Assembly (NCBI GenBank): GCA_002746275.1
Contig: NVWR01000005.1
Coordinates: forward strand, 278,212-292,961
DNA length: 14,750 bases
Direction of reading: 5' to 3'
DNA from: Rhodobiaceae bacterium
GTDB taxonomy: Bacteria > Pseudomonadota > Alphaproteobacteria > Parvibaculales > Parvibaculaceae
In this document: piece by piece, positions 6,884-13,726 of the stretch
Layout: each line of letters begins with the position of its first letter
Numbering within the stretch: position 1 is the first letter of the stretch
Notes under the pieces: model-generated
What the model was told of the DNA's origin: nothing
What the model saw: only the letters and a program-made list of their open reading frames with translations
The model's database searches: none
Made by a program: the position numbers and the translations under genes

Positions 6884-7165
6884 ACTTGGGAGGGGGTAGT
6901 CCTGTTAGTCGCCAGCCATTTGGTAGCGGCCAACAGCGGTCAATCGGATTGATGGAATGACCAGTCAGGTCTTCTGTTTTTACGTTGACCATCAAGAAGT
7001 GGGGTGTACGGATGTTCACCCGCGGAAGGATTTTCCCCCAATTAGTTTTGCGTTTTTAGCGCAAGGAGCCCGTGCGCTTGGGTAGTGCGTTGGCCTCTTG
7101 TGCAAAGAGCGCATGTAGTGTGTTTTCGGCCGCGATGGATGCGGTCAGGGAGACGGGAAAAGTCC

Positions 7166-9526
7166 ATGGTCAAGTTACTTGAAGCCCTTATTTTCAGGAC
7201 CCGCCTGATTATCCTTGCCGCGCTTGCAGTGTTTACGCTTTACGCAGGCTATTATGCGACCCAGCTAAAATTAGACGCCGGGTTCGACAAACAGTTGCCT
7301 GCCGGGCACGAATATATTGAGACATTTCAGGAGTATCGCGAAAAGCTGTTCGGCTCGAACCGCGTCCTGATCGTTCTGGAAGCGAAGGAAGGGTCTATTT
7401 GGACCAAGGAATTCTTCCAGGCCTATAAAGACATCACCGACGACATTTTCTTCCTGCCAGGCGTAGCCAGGCACACAGTGACGTCCCTTTGGACCCCGAA
7501 TACTCGGTATCTTGAAATTACCGAAGAGGGTATCCGCGCGGACGACGTGATCCCGGGAACTGTTACAGCAGAGACAATGAACCCGGTAGCGTTGGCAGAG
7601 ATTGAGAACAACGTGATCCGTGGTGGCTTTGTTGGCCGCCTTGTGGCTCAGGATTTTTCCGCTGCCATGATCACGGCGGAGCTGCTGGAGTACAATCCAC
7701 GGACCCAAGAGAAGCTCGACTATTTCGATCTGGCGGCAAAGCTGGAATCAGAAATTCGAGGCAAGTATGAAATCGAGGATGGCGATTACACTGTTCGTAT
7801 CATTGGTTTTGCCAAACTGATTGGTGACATCGCGGATGGTGCCCAGTCGGTTGTTTTCTTCTTCGGTGTCGCATTCGTGCTTACGGCATTGTCTGTGTAT
7901 CTCTACTCACGGTCGATCATTCTTACCTTCCTACCGCTGTTTGCATCTCTGACATCGGTGGTTTGGCAATTTGGTGTTCTGTCCTTCCTTGGCTACGGCC
8001 TGGATCCACTTGCGATCTTGGTGCCCTTCCTCGTCTTTGCGATCGGGGTGAGCCATGGTGTTCAGCAAATCAACTTGATCACCGCCGAAATCTCGGCGGG
8101 GGCCACCTCGGAAGAAGCCGCGCGGACGAGTTTCTCCGGACTGCTCATTCCAGGCACCATGGCGCTGCTAACTGACCTTGTCGGTTTCGGCACCTTGATC
8201 ATGATCCCGATCCAGATGATCCAGGAACTAGCGATCACCGCATCGATCGGTGTGGCGCTGAAAATCATCACCAACCTCATCATGTTGCCGATCCTGGCGT
8301 CCTACTTCACGTTCGATGAAGGGTTCGTCGAACGGGTAGGAAAGGCTCGGGACTCGCGCATCAAGATCATGCGTGTCCTTGGTAGCATCGCTAATCCGAA
8401 AGCGGCGGTTATCACATTGCTGGTCTCCACCGCTCTCTTCGCAGCGGCGGTGGTGGAAAGCCAGGACCGTCACGTGGGTGCGCTGCATCCAGGGTCAGCG
8501 GAACTGCATCCCTACTCACGCTATAACGTGGATAGTACAACCATCGCGAACAAGTTTGCGCTGGGCCTGAACTTGCTCACGGTTGTAGTCGAGACGCCGA
8601 CCGAAGCCTGTATCAAATACCCTTACATGGAGTATTTGAACCGTTTCACCTGGTATATGGAAAATATCGAAGGCGTGTCTCTGGCGATTTCTCTGCCCTA
8701 TGCGGTGAAGAATTCTTCAGCCGGTTGGAACGAAGGCAATCTTAAGTGGCGCGCATTGCCCCGCAACCAGTTCGCCCTGGTGCAGGCAGTGGGTCCGGTG
8801 CCGCCTTCAACAGGTCTGTTGAACCAGAACTGTTCTGTGATGTCGCTTTTGGTCTTCCTGGAAGATGCGAAGGCAACCACGATCACACGGGCAGTCGCGG
8901 CTGCAAAAACGTGGCGTGACGAGAATGCACGCGACGATGTCACCATCCGTTTGGCCTCTGGCAATATGGGTGTTCAGGCAGCGGTGAACGAGGAAATCGA
9001 AGAGTCAGAATTGCCCATGATGTTGTGGGTCTATGTGGCTATCGTTGCCCTTGTGATCCTCACCTATCGTGACTGGCGCGCAACGATTGCTTGTACGATC
9101 CCGCTGACCTTTGCCACCTTCTTTGGCTACTGGTTCATGGAAGTGCTGCAGATCGGGCTCACGGTGGCAACCTTGCCGGTGATGGTGCTCGCGGTCGGGC
9201 TAGGTGTGGACTACGCCTTCTACATCTACAACCGGGTGCAATTCCATCTGGCGGAAGGCTTGAACATTACCGACAGCTACAAACAGACATTGTTTGAAAC
9301 AGGTATGGCCGTTGTGTTTACAGCCATTACCATGGCGGTTGGTGTGTCAACGTGGACCTTCTCTGCTCTGAAATTCCAGGCAGATATGGGACTTTTGCTC
9401 ACCTTCATGTTCTCAATCAACATGATCATGGCGATCACCACGCTGCCGTCTATCGCGGTGGTCCTTGATATGCTGTTCCCACGCAAGCGGCCTGTGCGGG
9501 CGCCATCCGGTGCGCTTTCGCACTAG
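7166..9526 (+). CDS. RND/MMPL-family exporter (COG1033/HpnN-like)
   Basis: With the ATG at 7166 (AGGGAGACGGG just upstream) the protein has 786 residues; a GTG at 7085 in frame would add an unlikely Arg-rich 27-residue leader. It has duplicated RND topology: TM1 at about 13-32, a periplasmic domain to about 225, TM2-6 between about 228 and 385, TM7 at about 411-430, a second periplasmic domain to about 616, and a final six-helix bundle. The second half carries the MMPL motif GLGVDYAFYIYNR with D682; the equivalent place in the first half reads AIGVSHGVQQIN, with no aspartate. The size and two-repeat build fit single-polypeptide inner-membrane exporters of lipids, hopanoids or other hydrophobic compounds driven by proton motive force. 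No membrane-fusion or outer-membrane partner is adjacent. It is followed by a stem-loop and the TerB-like gene. Confidence 0.88.
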   Translation: MVKLLEALIFRTRLIILAALAVFTLYAGYYATQLKLDAGFDKQLPAGHEYIETFQEYREKLFGSNRVLIVLEAKEGSIWTKEFFQAYKDITDDIFFLPGVARHTVTSLWTPNTRYLEITEEGIRADDVIPGTVTAETMNPVALAEIENNVIRGGFVGRLVAQDFSAAMITAELLEYNPRTQEKLDYFDLAAKLESEIRGKYEIEDGDYTVRIIGFAKLIGDIADGAQSVVFFFGVAFVLTALSVYLYSRSIILTFLPLFASLTSVVWQFGVLSFLGYGLDPLAILVPFLVFAIGVSHGVQQINLITAEISAGATSEEAARTSFSGLLIPGTMALLTDLVGFGTLIMIPIQMIQELAITASIGVALKIITNLIMLPILASYFTFDEGFVERVGKARDSRIKIMRVLGSIANPKAAVITLLVSTALFAAAVVESQDRHVGALHPGSAELHPYSRYNVDSTTIANKFALGLNLLTVVVETPTEACIKYPYMEYLNRFTWYMENIEGVSLAISLPYAVKNSSAGWNEGNLKWRALPRNQFALVQAVGPVPPSTGLLNQNCSVMSLLVFLEDAKATTITRAVAAAKTWRDENARDDVTIRLASGNMGVQAAVNEEIEESELPMMLWVYVAIVALVILTYRDWRATIACTIPLTFATFFGYWFMEVLQIGLTVATLPVMVLAVGLGVDYAFYIYNRVQFHLAEGLNITDSYKQTLFETGMAVVFTAITMAVGVSTWTFSALKFQADMGLLLTFMFSINMIMAITTLPSIAVVLDMLFPRKRPVRAPSGALSH

Positions 9527-9549
9527 GGAGCTGAGCGATACGAAAAAAC

Positions 9550-9584
9550 AACGCCGCCGCGGGACAGCATCCCTCGGCGGCGTT
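9550..9584 (+). terminator. Stem-loop after the RND gene
   Basis: Ten-base arms AACGCCGCCG (9550-9559) and CGGCGGCGTT (9575-9584) with a further inner GGGA/TCCC pairing. It lies 24 bp after the RND stop. On the plus strand only ATAGTTTG follows, a weak U-tract, so termination may be partial; on the minus strand the stem is followed by a T-run. Confidence 0.65.
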
Positions 9585-9603
9585 ATAGTTTGAATAGACA
9601 GGA

Positions 9604-9623
9604 GACGGAGTTTCAGCTCCGTC
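9604..9623 (+). promoter_or_regulatory. Hairpin in the TerB-gene leader
   Basis: GACGGAG-TTTCAG-CTCCGTC: perfect 7-bp arms and a 6-nt loop, ending 13 nt before the GGAGG ribosome binding site of the TerB-like gene. It might tune translation or mRNA stability, or be a repressor site. No regulator is evident. Confidence 0.45.
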
Positions 9624-9646
9624 AGACGCAGAGATCGGAGGCACCT

Positions 9647-10093
9647 ATGCTCGACAAAATTCTAGCTCTTTTGAAAGATGGCCCCAAGGCACCTGCTGCG
9701 GCAGTTACGAGTGGTAATGCCAGTCAGGTTGCAGCGGCAGCATTGATGGTGGAAGCCGCCCGGCTTGACCGTGACTTTGATGACGGGGAACGCGCAACGA
9801 TTACCAAGCTTGTGAAAGCGCAATTTGGTCTGAGTGATGAGGCCGCGACGGACCTGGTCGAGGTTGCTGAAAAGCGCCAGAAGGCCAACTATTCAGATAT
9901 GACATTCATCAACACCGTTGCGACCAGTTTTGATGAGGGCGAAAAGAAGGAGCTTCTCAAGATGCTCTGGGCCGTCGCGCTGTCAGACGGAAGTCTGCAT
10001 AAGTTTGAAGAGCATTTGGTCAATCACGTCGCAAGCGAATTGGGGCTAAGTGCTGAAGATGCCCAGGCCGCAAAAGCTGCCGCACAAGGCTGA
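9647..10093 (+). CDS. TerB-like (tellurite-resistance TerB family) protein
   Basis: The ATG at 9647 is preceded by GGAGG (9637-9641), giving 148 residues; the upstream ATG at 9590 lies in the hairpin region and is rejected. The protein is all-helical and shows the TerB internal duplication: AALMVEAARLDRDFDDGE (residues 31-48) and LLKMLWAVALSDGSLHKFEE (103-122). Each ends a hydrophobic helix with an acidic turn (D-x-D..E and SDG..E) that binds metal in TerB-fold proteins. No signal peptide or membrane segment is visible. Stand-alone TerB-like proteins are common in Alphaproteobacteria and their function is unsettled; tellurite resistance should not be assumed because no other ter genes are present. 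A strong terminator follows 30 bp downstream. Confidence 0.82.
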   Translation: MLDKILALLKDGPKAPAAAVTSGNASQVAAAALMVEAARLDRDFDDGERATITKLVKAQFGLSDEAATDLVEVAEKRQKANYSDMTFINTVATSFDEGEKKELLKMLWAVALSDGSLHKFEEHLVNHVASELGLSAEDAQAAKAAAQG

Positions 10094-10123
10094 GCACGCA
10101 TCAATGCGTTCATACGACACGAC

Positions 10124-10152
10124 AAAAGGCCGCCTGATCAGGCGGCCTTTTT
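10124..10152. terminator. Bidirectional Rho-independent terminator
   Basis: Arms AAAAGGCCGCC (10124-10134) and GGCGGCCTTTT (10141-10151) around TGATCA, with a T-run on the right on plus and on the left on minus. It lies between the convergent TerB-like (+) and HAD (-) genes and can serve both. Confidence 0.92.
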
Positions 10153-10183
10153 GATGGGTGAAGAAACTTGGTAGACAGAAAGC

Positions 10184-10849
10184 CTATCGCAGGGAGAGGC
10201 CGACCGCTGCTTCCAGTTCCTTAAGGGCCTGTTCTCCGTTCAGCACTTTGATTGTCGTCATGCCCAACGCCCGTGCAGGCTTGAGGTTGATCCCAAGGTC
10301 ATCCAGATAGATCGACTTGTTGGCGTCCACCCCTAACGTCTCGCATGCCATCTCGTAAATACGGGGATCTGGTTTGCGCATCCCAATCTTTGAACTCTCA
10401 ATCACATGATCGAAGAGCGCCATGACATCTGCAACCGCGGTGGCTTTGTCTTGGCTCCGCGCCATGCCAGCCCCTTTGCCAGCACTGACATTGTTGGTGA
10501 TGCAGCCAACTTTGAAATGTTCTTTGCAGCGTTTAAGGGCGGTCACCATAGCGGGGCGGATGTCGCCCGACAGAAGACTGACGACTTCGCGGCCTGTGAC
10601 AGCCCCCCCAAGAGCCTTCGCCTCCTCGGAAAATTTCTCATCAAACACATCGAGTGAAATATCGCTGCGCTCAAACAAGGCCCAGGCATTGCTGTCTGGA
10701 TTGGTGGAATTGACCTGCCGTATGAAGTCTTTGGGCAGGCCCCGTTCTGCCTCGAACCGGTTGAAGGCCTCGAAGGGGCTGGATGTAAGCACCCCGCCAA
10801 AATCCCAGATGACAGCTTGAATACCGTTCTTCATGTCGTTCCCACTCAT
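10184..10849 (-). CDS. HAD-IA family hydrolase (epoxide-hydrolase N-terminal/ACAD10-like phosphatase)
   Basis: A 221-residue haloacid-dehalogenase-superfamily protein. Motif I is VIWDFGGVL with nucleophile D16; the usual second aspartate at +2 is G18, a D-x-G variant also known in YihX-type phosphatases. Motif II is T118 (CITNN), motif III K159 (MRKPDP) and motif IV D183/D184 (YLDDLG). The helical cap covers about residues 24-100. The pattern resembles the phosphatase domain at the N-terminus of soluble epoxide hydrolase and ACAD10, whose members dephosphorylate lipid- or sugar-phosphates; the substrate here is unknown. AAGAGG at 10855-10860 supports the start at 10849. The marR gene lies upstream on the same strand with a 107-bp gap, so the two may be co-transcribed. 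It ends before the bidirectional terminator. Confidence 0.88.
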   Translation of the reverse strand: MSGNDMKNGIQAVIWDFGGVLTSSPFEAFNRFEAERGLPKDFIRQVNSTNPDSNAWALFERSDISLDVFDEKFSEEAKALGGAVTGREVVSLLSGDIRPAMVTALKRCKEHFKVGCITNNVSAGKGAGMARSQDKATAVADVMALFDHVIESSKIGMRKPDPRIYEMACETLGVDANKSIYLDDLGINLKPARALGMTTIKVLNGEQALKELEAAVGLSLR

Positions 10850-10956
10850 CTAAACCTCTTCCATTTTGATGAGCGAACCCTACCGGAGCGGGCATGTACA
10901 GCCAATGGCTTTGCTGACCTGTGCGGGAAAACGGATATCTTTCGTTGCCCTCAGTC

Positions 10957-11412
10957 TCATTCCTGTTCGACTAGGGGAGCATCTCCCCAATCCGCGCCAA
11001 GAACGGTTGCTAGATTGTGCATGGGTTGGTCTCCCAGCCGCCCAACCAGCGTTGCCTCAAGTGCTCTCATGATTTGCACCGCCTTCAGGCGTACAGGGTC
11101 TCCTGCTTTTGAAAATTCGATGATCTTGCATCGCCCATCTTTTGGGTCCGGTTTGAGCTCAATCAAATCTTTCTGCTCGAGCTCCCGCATGGCCGAGTTG
11201 ATCGACTGTCGGGTGACGCCAAGCGTGCGCGCAAGATCCGTGGGTTGTCGAATACCGGCGGCAGCGTAGAGCATAATCATGGACTCAAGACGTCGGACGT
11301 TGGGCAAATTCAGCCCGCGCAGGCTGTCCTGTAGGCCTCTATCAAGCCACATAAAGCCCTCCAGAAGCCCAATCATTAAGCTACCCGTCATGGCCGGTGG
11401 TGTGTCGGGCAT
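10957..11412 (-). CDS. MarR-family transcriptional regulator
   Basis: The start at 11412 is preceded by AGGAG (10 nt upstream) and gives 151 residues, the normal MarR length; the open frame extends to 11646 but that part is antisense to the CMD gene. The winged helix-turn-helix core is visible: NVRRLESMIMLYAAAG (38-53), DLARTLGVTRQSINSAMREL (59-78, recognition helix) and the wing around LKPDPKDGRCKIIEF (86-100), with a single cysteine C95. MarR dimers typically repress an adjacent gene by binding a palindrome and are released by a small-molecule ligand or by oxidation. The 19-bp palindrome at 11452-11470 sits in the divergent promoter region and is the obvious operator candidate, with the CMD-VOC genes as likely targets. 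Ligand identity cannot be inferred. Confidence 0.85.
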   Translation of the reverse strand: MPDTPPAMTGSLMIGLLEGFMWLDRGLQDSLRGLNLPNVRRLESMIMLYAAAGIRQPTDLARTLGVTRQSINSAMRELEQKDLIELKPDPKDGRCKIIEFSKAGDPVRLKAVQIMRALEATLVGRLGDQPMHNLATVLGADWGDAPLVEQE

Positions 11413-11442
11413 GCCCCATATTCTCCTACGTGGATTCGTTCC

Positions 11443-11471
11443 TTGAATATATTGTAAGAATAACTTACAAA
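11443..11471 (+). promoter_or_regulatory. Candidate promoter of the CMD-VOC operon
   Basis: TTGAAT (11443-11448), 17-bp spacer, TACAAA (11466-11471), 30 bp before the CMD start codon. The match is moderate, but the MarR-type palindrome fills the spacer, as expected for a repressed promoter. Confidence 0.45.
11452..11470. promoter_or_regulatory. MarR-type operator palindrome
   Basis: TTGTAAGAATAACTTACAA: perfect 7-bp arms with a 5-bp centre, 19 bp overall, in the 89-bp region between the divergent marR and CMD genes. Length, AT-richness and position fit a MarR-dimer operator; the assignment to this regulator is inference. Confidence 0.7.
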
Positions 11472-11501
11472 AAAGGAAGATCAAAAACGGGGAGGAATGA
11501 A

Positions 11502-12143
11502 ATGCCGAGACTGGCTGAAGTGCCGAAGGCTGAGGCAGATCCTTTTGTGGATCAGCTCTATCAGGTGCTGTTCGGTGATCGTGACCCGGTGGCAGAGCCC
11601 GGCACGGCAACAGGAACGCCGGGAAACTGGTGGACCGTATTTGCACTCGTACCGGATTGTTTCAAACACGCAGTGGATGGCTTCCGGTTTTACCGCGATC
11701 CGAACCGCAAGCTTGACCCCAAGTTGAGAGAGTTGGGCCAGACGCGCGCAGGATATGTGCGGGGTTCGCAATTTGTGTTCTCCCAACACTGCAAGTCCTG
11801 TCGTGATGTTGGGCTCAGTGAAGAACAGATCCAAGCCTTGCCCCACTGGTCAGTTGCGGATTGTTTTTCGCCCGTCGAGCGAGCTGTGTTGGCCTATACG
11901 GACGAAATGGTTAGAGACAATGGCCGTGTGTCAGACGGCACTTTTGCCGCACTCAAATCCCATCTGGATGATGTTGAGATTTTGGAGCTGACTTACATCA
12001 CGGCCATGTACGAGATGCACGCGATTATGAGCCGGGCACTACGGCTTGAGTATGATGATGTGGACGAACCGATTGTTGAAATACCGGTGCCGGGAGGTGG
12101 CGGGGCGTCATCCGATGTCATGAACATGGTGGATGAAAAATAG
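11502..12143 (+). CDS. Carboxymuconolactone decarboxylase (CMD)/AhpD-like protein
   Basis: The ATG at 11502 follows GGGGAGG (11489-11494) and gives 213 residues; the open frame reaches 11397 but runs through the operator region. The CMD/AhpD helical core spans about residues 75-195. It includes the block RELGQTRAGYVRGSQFVFSQ followed by H96-C97-K-S-C100, the CxxC thiol pair used by AhpD-type peroxidases, and a second helix pair (SPVERAVLAYTDEMV and ILELTYITAMYEMHA). Such proteins act as alkylhydroperoxidases or gamma-carboxymuconolactone decarboxylases; the CxxC argues for a redox role, but the AhpD-type proton-relay residues are not all evident. Cytoplasmic; no signal peptide. A VOC-family gene follows after 44 bp, so an operon is likely, controlled by the divergent MarR. 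Confidence 0.82.
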   Translation: MPRLAEVPKAEADPFVDQLYQVLFGDRDPVAEPGTATGTPGNWWTVFALVPDCFKHAVDGFRFYRDPNRKLDPKLRELGQTRAGYVRGSQFVFSQHCKSCRDVGLSEEQIQALPHWSVADCFSPVERAVLAYTDEMVRDNGRVSDGTFAALKSHLDDVEILELTYITAMYEMHAIMSRALRLEYDDVDEPIVEIPVPGGGGASSDVMNMVDEK

Positions 12144-12187
12144 TCGGCTTCAGTTTCAAAAACAGTTAGCCAAAAAGAGGAGAGAGC

Positions 12188-12727
12188 ATGGGGTATCACC
12201 ATCTGGCGCTTGCCACCAAAGACATGGATGCAATCCACACTTTTTATGAAGGTGTAATGGGCTTCGAACTCGTCAAAGTTGAAGTAGGTCCCGTGCCGAC
12301 CGGGGGGTGGGCAAAACATTTTTTCTACAGGATGGAAGATGATTCAAAATTCATCGCGTTCTGGGAGATGCATGATGTTCCTGGGACAGAGACGTTTGAG
12401 ACCAATCTGTCCAAGGCAGCCGGTGTGCCCGACCACATCAATCATATTTCGTTCGATGTGAAAGACGCGGATGAATTTGACAGCCGCATGCAACGATGGC
12501 TTAAGGCTGGATATGATGTGCTGGAGCTGGATCATGTCTGGTGCAGGTCGATCTATACCAAAGACCCGAATGATAATTTCGTTGAGTTCTGCCTGACCAC
12601 GGGCGAATTCTCGGCGGCGGACCGGGAGCACGCCCTCAAACAACTGACGGCCCGCGAGCCGGAATTTTCCAAGCCACCGGTCAAGATGGTGGTGCACAAG
12701 GCCGACGCGTCAGCTGCTGCTGAATGA
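12188..12727 (+). CDS. VOC (glyoxalase/extradiol dioxygenase) family protein
   Basis: A 179-residue vicinal-oxygen-chelate protein with AGAGGAGAG (12176-12184) just before the ATG. It has two beta-alpha-beta-beta-beta modules: MGYHHLALATKDMDAIHTFY (1-20) and HINHISFDVKDADEFDSRM (83-101), ending with DPNDNFVEFCL (126-136). Likely metal ligands are H5, H86 and E133, the facial triad of type I extradiol dioxygenases and related isomerases. The C-terminal tail after about residue 145 is charged and not part of the fold. Family reactions include ring cleavage, glyoxalase chemistry and epimerisation; which applies is unknown. It sits 44 bp after the CMD-like gene, and the pairing suggests catabolism or detoxification of an aromatic or reactive compound. 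No clear terminator follows; a 12-bp palindrome at 12750-12761 lies before the convergent SPOR gene. Confidence 0.85.
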   Translation: MGYHHLALATKDMDAIHTFYEGVMGFELVKVEVGPVPTGGWAKHFFYRMEDDSKFIAFWEMHDVPGTETFETNLSKAAGVPDHINHISFDVKDADEFDSRMQRWLKAGYDVLELDHVWCRSIYTKDPNDNFVEFCLTTGEFSAADREHALKQLTAREPEFSKPPVKMVVHKADASAAAE

Positions 12728-12781
12728 ATACGCGTCGACTTGAGAAATGAGGCGCGCGCCTGAAGTCAGCGAAGGCCCAAT

Positions 12782-13726
12782 CTAGTTTACGCGCTTGACC
12801 AGGCAGTCCTGACCTTCAGCCTTGAGAGATTTACAGACCGCGTTGGCGTCGCCGCGTGCATTGAAGGCTCCAAAGCGCACACGGTAAAACGTTCCGCGTT
12901 CCCCAAGGTCTGCTTGCTCGAGGTTCAGTGCCTCATTGGCGAGCAGCGTGCTATGAGCGACCTGTATCCGCGACCACGCGGACCGCGCGGCTCTTTCAGA
13001 GCGAACCGACAGGATTTGAACAAGGTACTGGCCCACCGTTGCAACCGTTGGTGCGGTTGGCTGAGCAGGAATGTCAGCGGCCACTTCAGGTGTTGAGGTT
13101 TCCAGAGCAGCAACCGGCTGTGGCGGAATGATCGTTGCGGCTTCACGTGGCGGCGCAACAGGAACCGTTTCGACGGTAATGGGCTCGCGCGTCACGGGCA
13201 CCACAGGCGTGGTGGGTTCTACCGGCGCAGGCGAGGAAGCAACATCCACCTCAGCTATTGCTGTCTCGGCAGGGGCCAGTCGCAGATCGGGCTCGGCGGG
13301 GGCCGTTGGGGCTCCGACTGATGCGGGCTCTGGCGCTGAAATAACGGGAGCAACGTTCGAGGTTTCCGCTGTGGCAACCTCATCAGTACTGCCGACGGGC
13401 GCGACGGAAAGGATTGGCTCCTCTGATCCAAACATGTTGATCGCCAGCACAGAAGCGGTGACGATCGCGACCAAACCAAGGACAGCTGCAAGTCGGCGGC
13501 GCGAACCATGCGTCTCGTCTGTATCTTCGTCTGCGGCTAGAACAATTTCCGGCTCGGGTGTCTGTGGGCGGCCTCCATCAGACGGCGTGCTGGAAAGAGG
13601 GGCTGTTGGAGCACCTCCAGCCAATTCGACATCAGATGAGCGATCCGCCGGATTGACCGACGAAGGTGTTGCCTCCCCTTTTCGTACCAGTAAATCACTT
13701 GTCAGGGGAGCAGGTTTCTTGGCCAT
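12782..13726 (-). CDS. SPOR-domain membrane protein
   Basis: Using the ATG at 13726, the protein has 314 residues: a cytoplasmic N-terminal tail (1-75, with a KKPAPLTSDLLVRKG start), a single membrane segment (79-98), a long periplasmic Ala/Pro/Thr/Val-rich linker (100-230) and a C-terminal SPOR domain (about 233-313: YLVQILSVRSERAARSAWSR and GTFYRVRFGAFNARGDANAV). SPOR domains bind denuded glycan strands of septal peptidoglycan, so this is probably a division- or envelope-site protein of the FtsN/DedD topology. The start overlaps the stop of parA by one base (TGATG), indicating translational coupling; a TTG one codon earlier is also possible. The strong composition bias of the linker explains the long antisense open frames on the plus strand. 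Confidence 0.88.
   Translation of the reverse strand: MAKKPAPLTSDLLVRKGEATPSSVNPADRSSDVELAGGAPTAPLSSTPSDGGRPQTPEPEIVLAADEDTDETHGSRRRLAAVLGLVAIVTASVLAINMFGSEEPILSVAPVGSTDEVATAETSNVAPVISAPEPASVGAPTAPAEPDLRLAPAETAIAEVDVASSPAPVEPTTPVVPVTREPITVETVPVAPPREAATIIPPQPVAALETSTPEVAADIPAQPTAPTVATVGQYLVQILSVRSERAARSAWSRIQVAHSTLLANEALNLEQADLGERGTFYRVRFGAFNARGDANAVCKSLKAEGQDCLVKRVN

Larger units (their letters stand above)
6363..7165. other. Long intergenic region between ferritin-like and RND genes
   Basis: 803 bp lie between the two divergent start codons without an obvious gene. Visible structure: ACAGCCG directly repeated at 6388-6394 and 6398-6404 in the ferritin-side leader; GACCC-AAA-GGGTC at 6430-6442; CCGACC-ATG-GGTCGG at 6474-6488; and, further right, the inverted repeats listed separately. 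A minus-strand TTGACC (6439-6444) and a plus-strand TTGACC (6985-6990) are possible -35 hexamers, but no good -10 accompanies them. Two plus-strand small ORFs (6552-6659, 35 aa; 6681-6833, 50 aa) have purine-rich sequence ahead of their ATG but no recognised relatives. I see no tRNA, terminator or CRISPR. Confidence 0.6.

Noticed and set aside
6742-6933. Minus-strand 63-residue open frame and tRNA-like GGTTCGA motif
   Set aside because: No ribosome binding site or family similarity is seen, and the bases flanking GGTTCGA do not form a T-arm or acceptor stem.
7085-7165. GTG start giving a 27-residue leader on the RND protein
   Set aside because: The leader is Arg-rich and unlike a membrane-protein N-terminus; the ATG at 7166 has a purine-rich AGGGAGACGGG ahead.
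11413-11646. 78-residue N-terminal extension of the MarR regulator
   Set aside because: It runs antisense through the operator and the CMD coding start; MarR proteins are about 150 residues and AGGAG precedes 11412.
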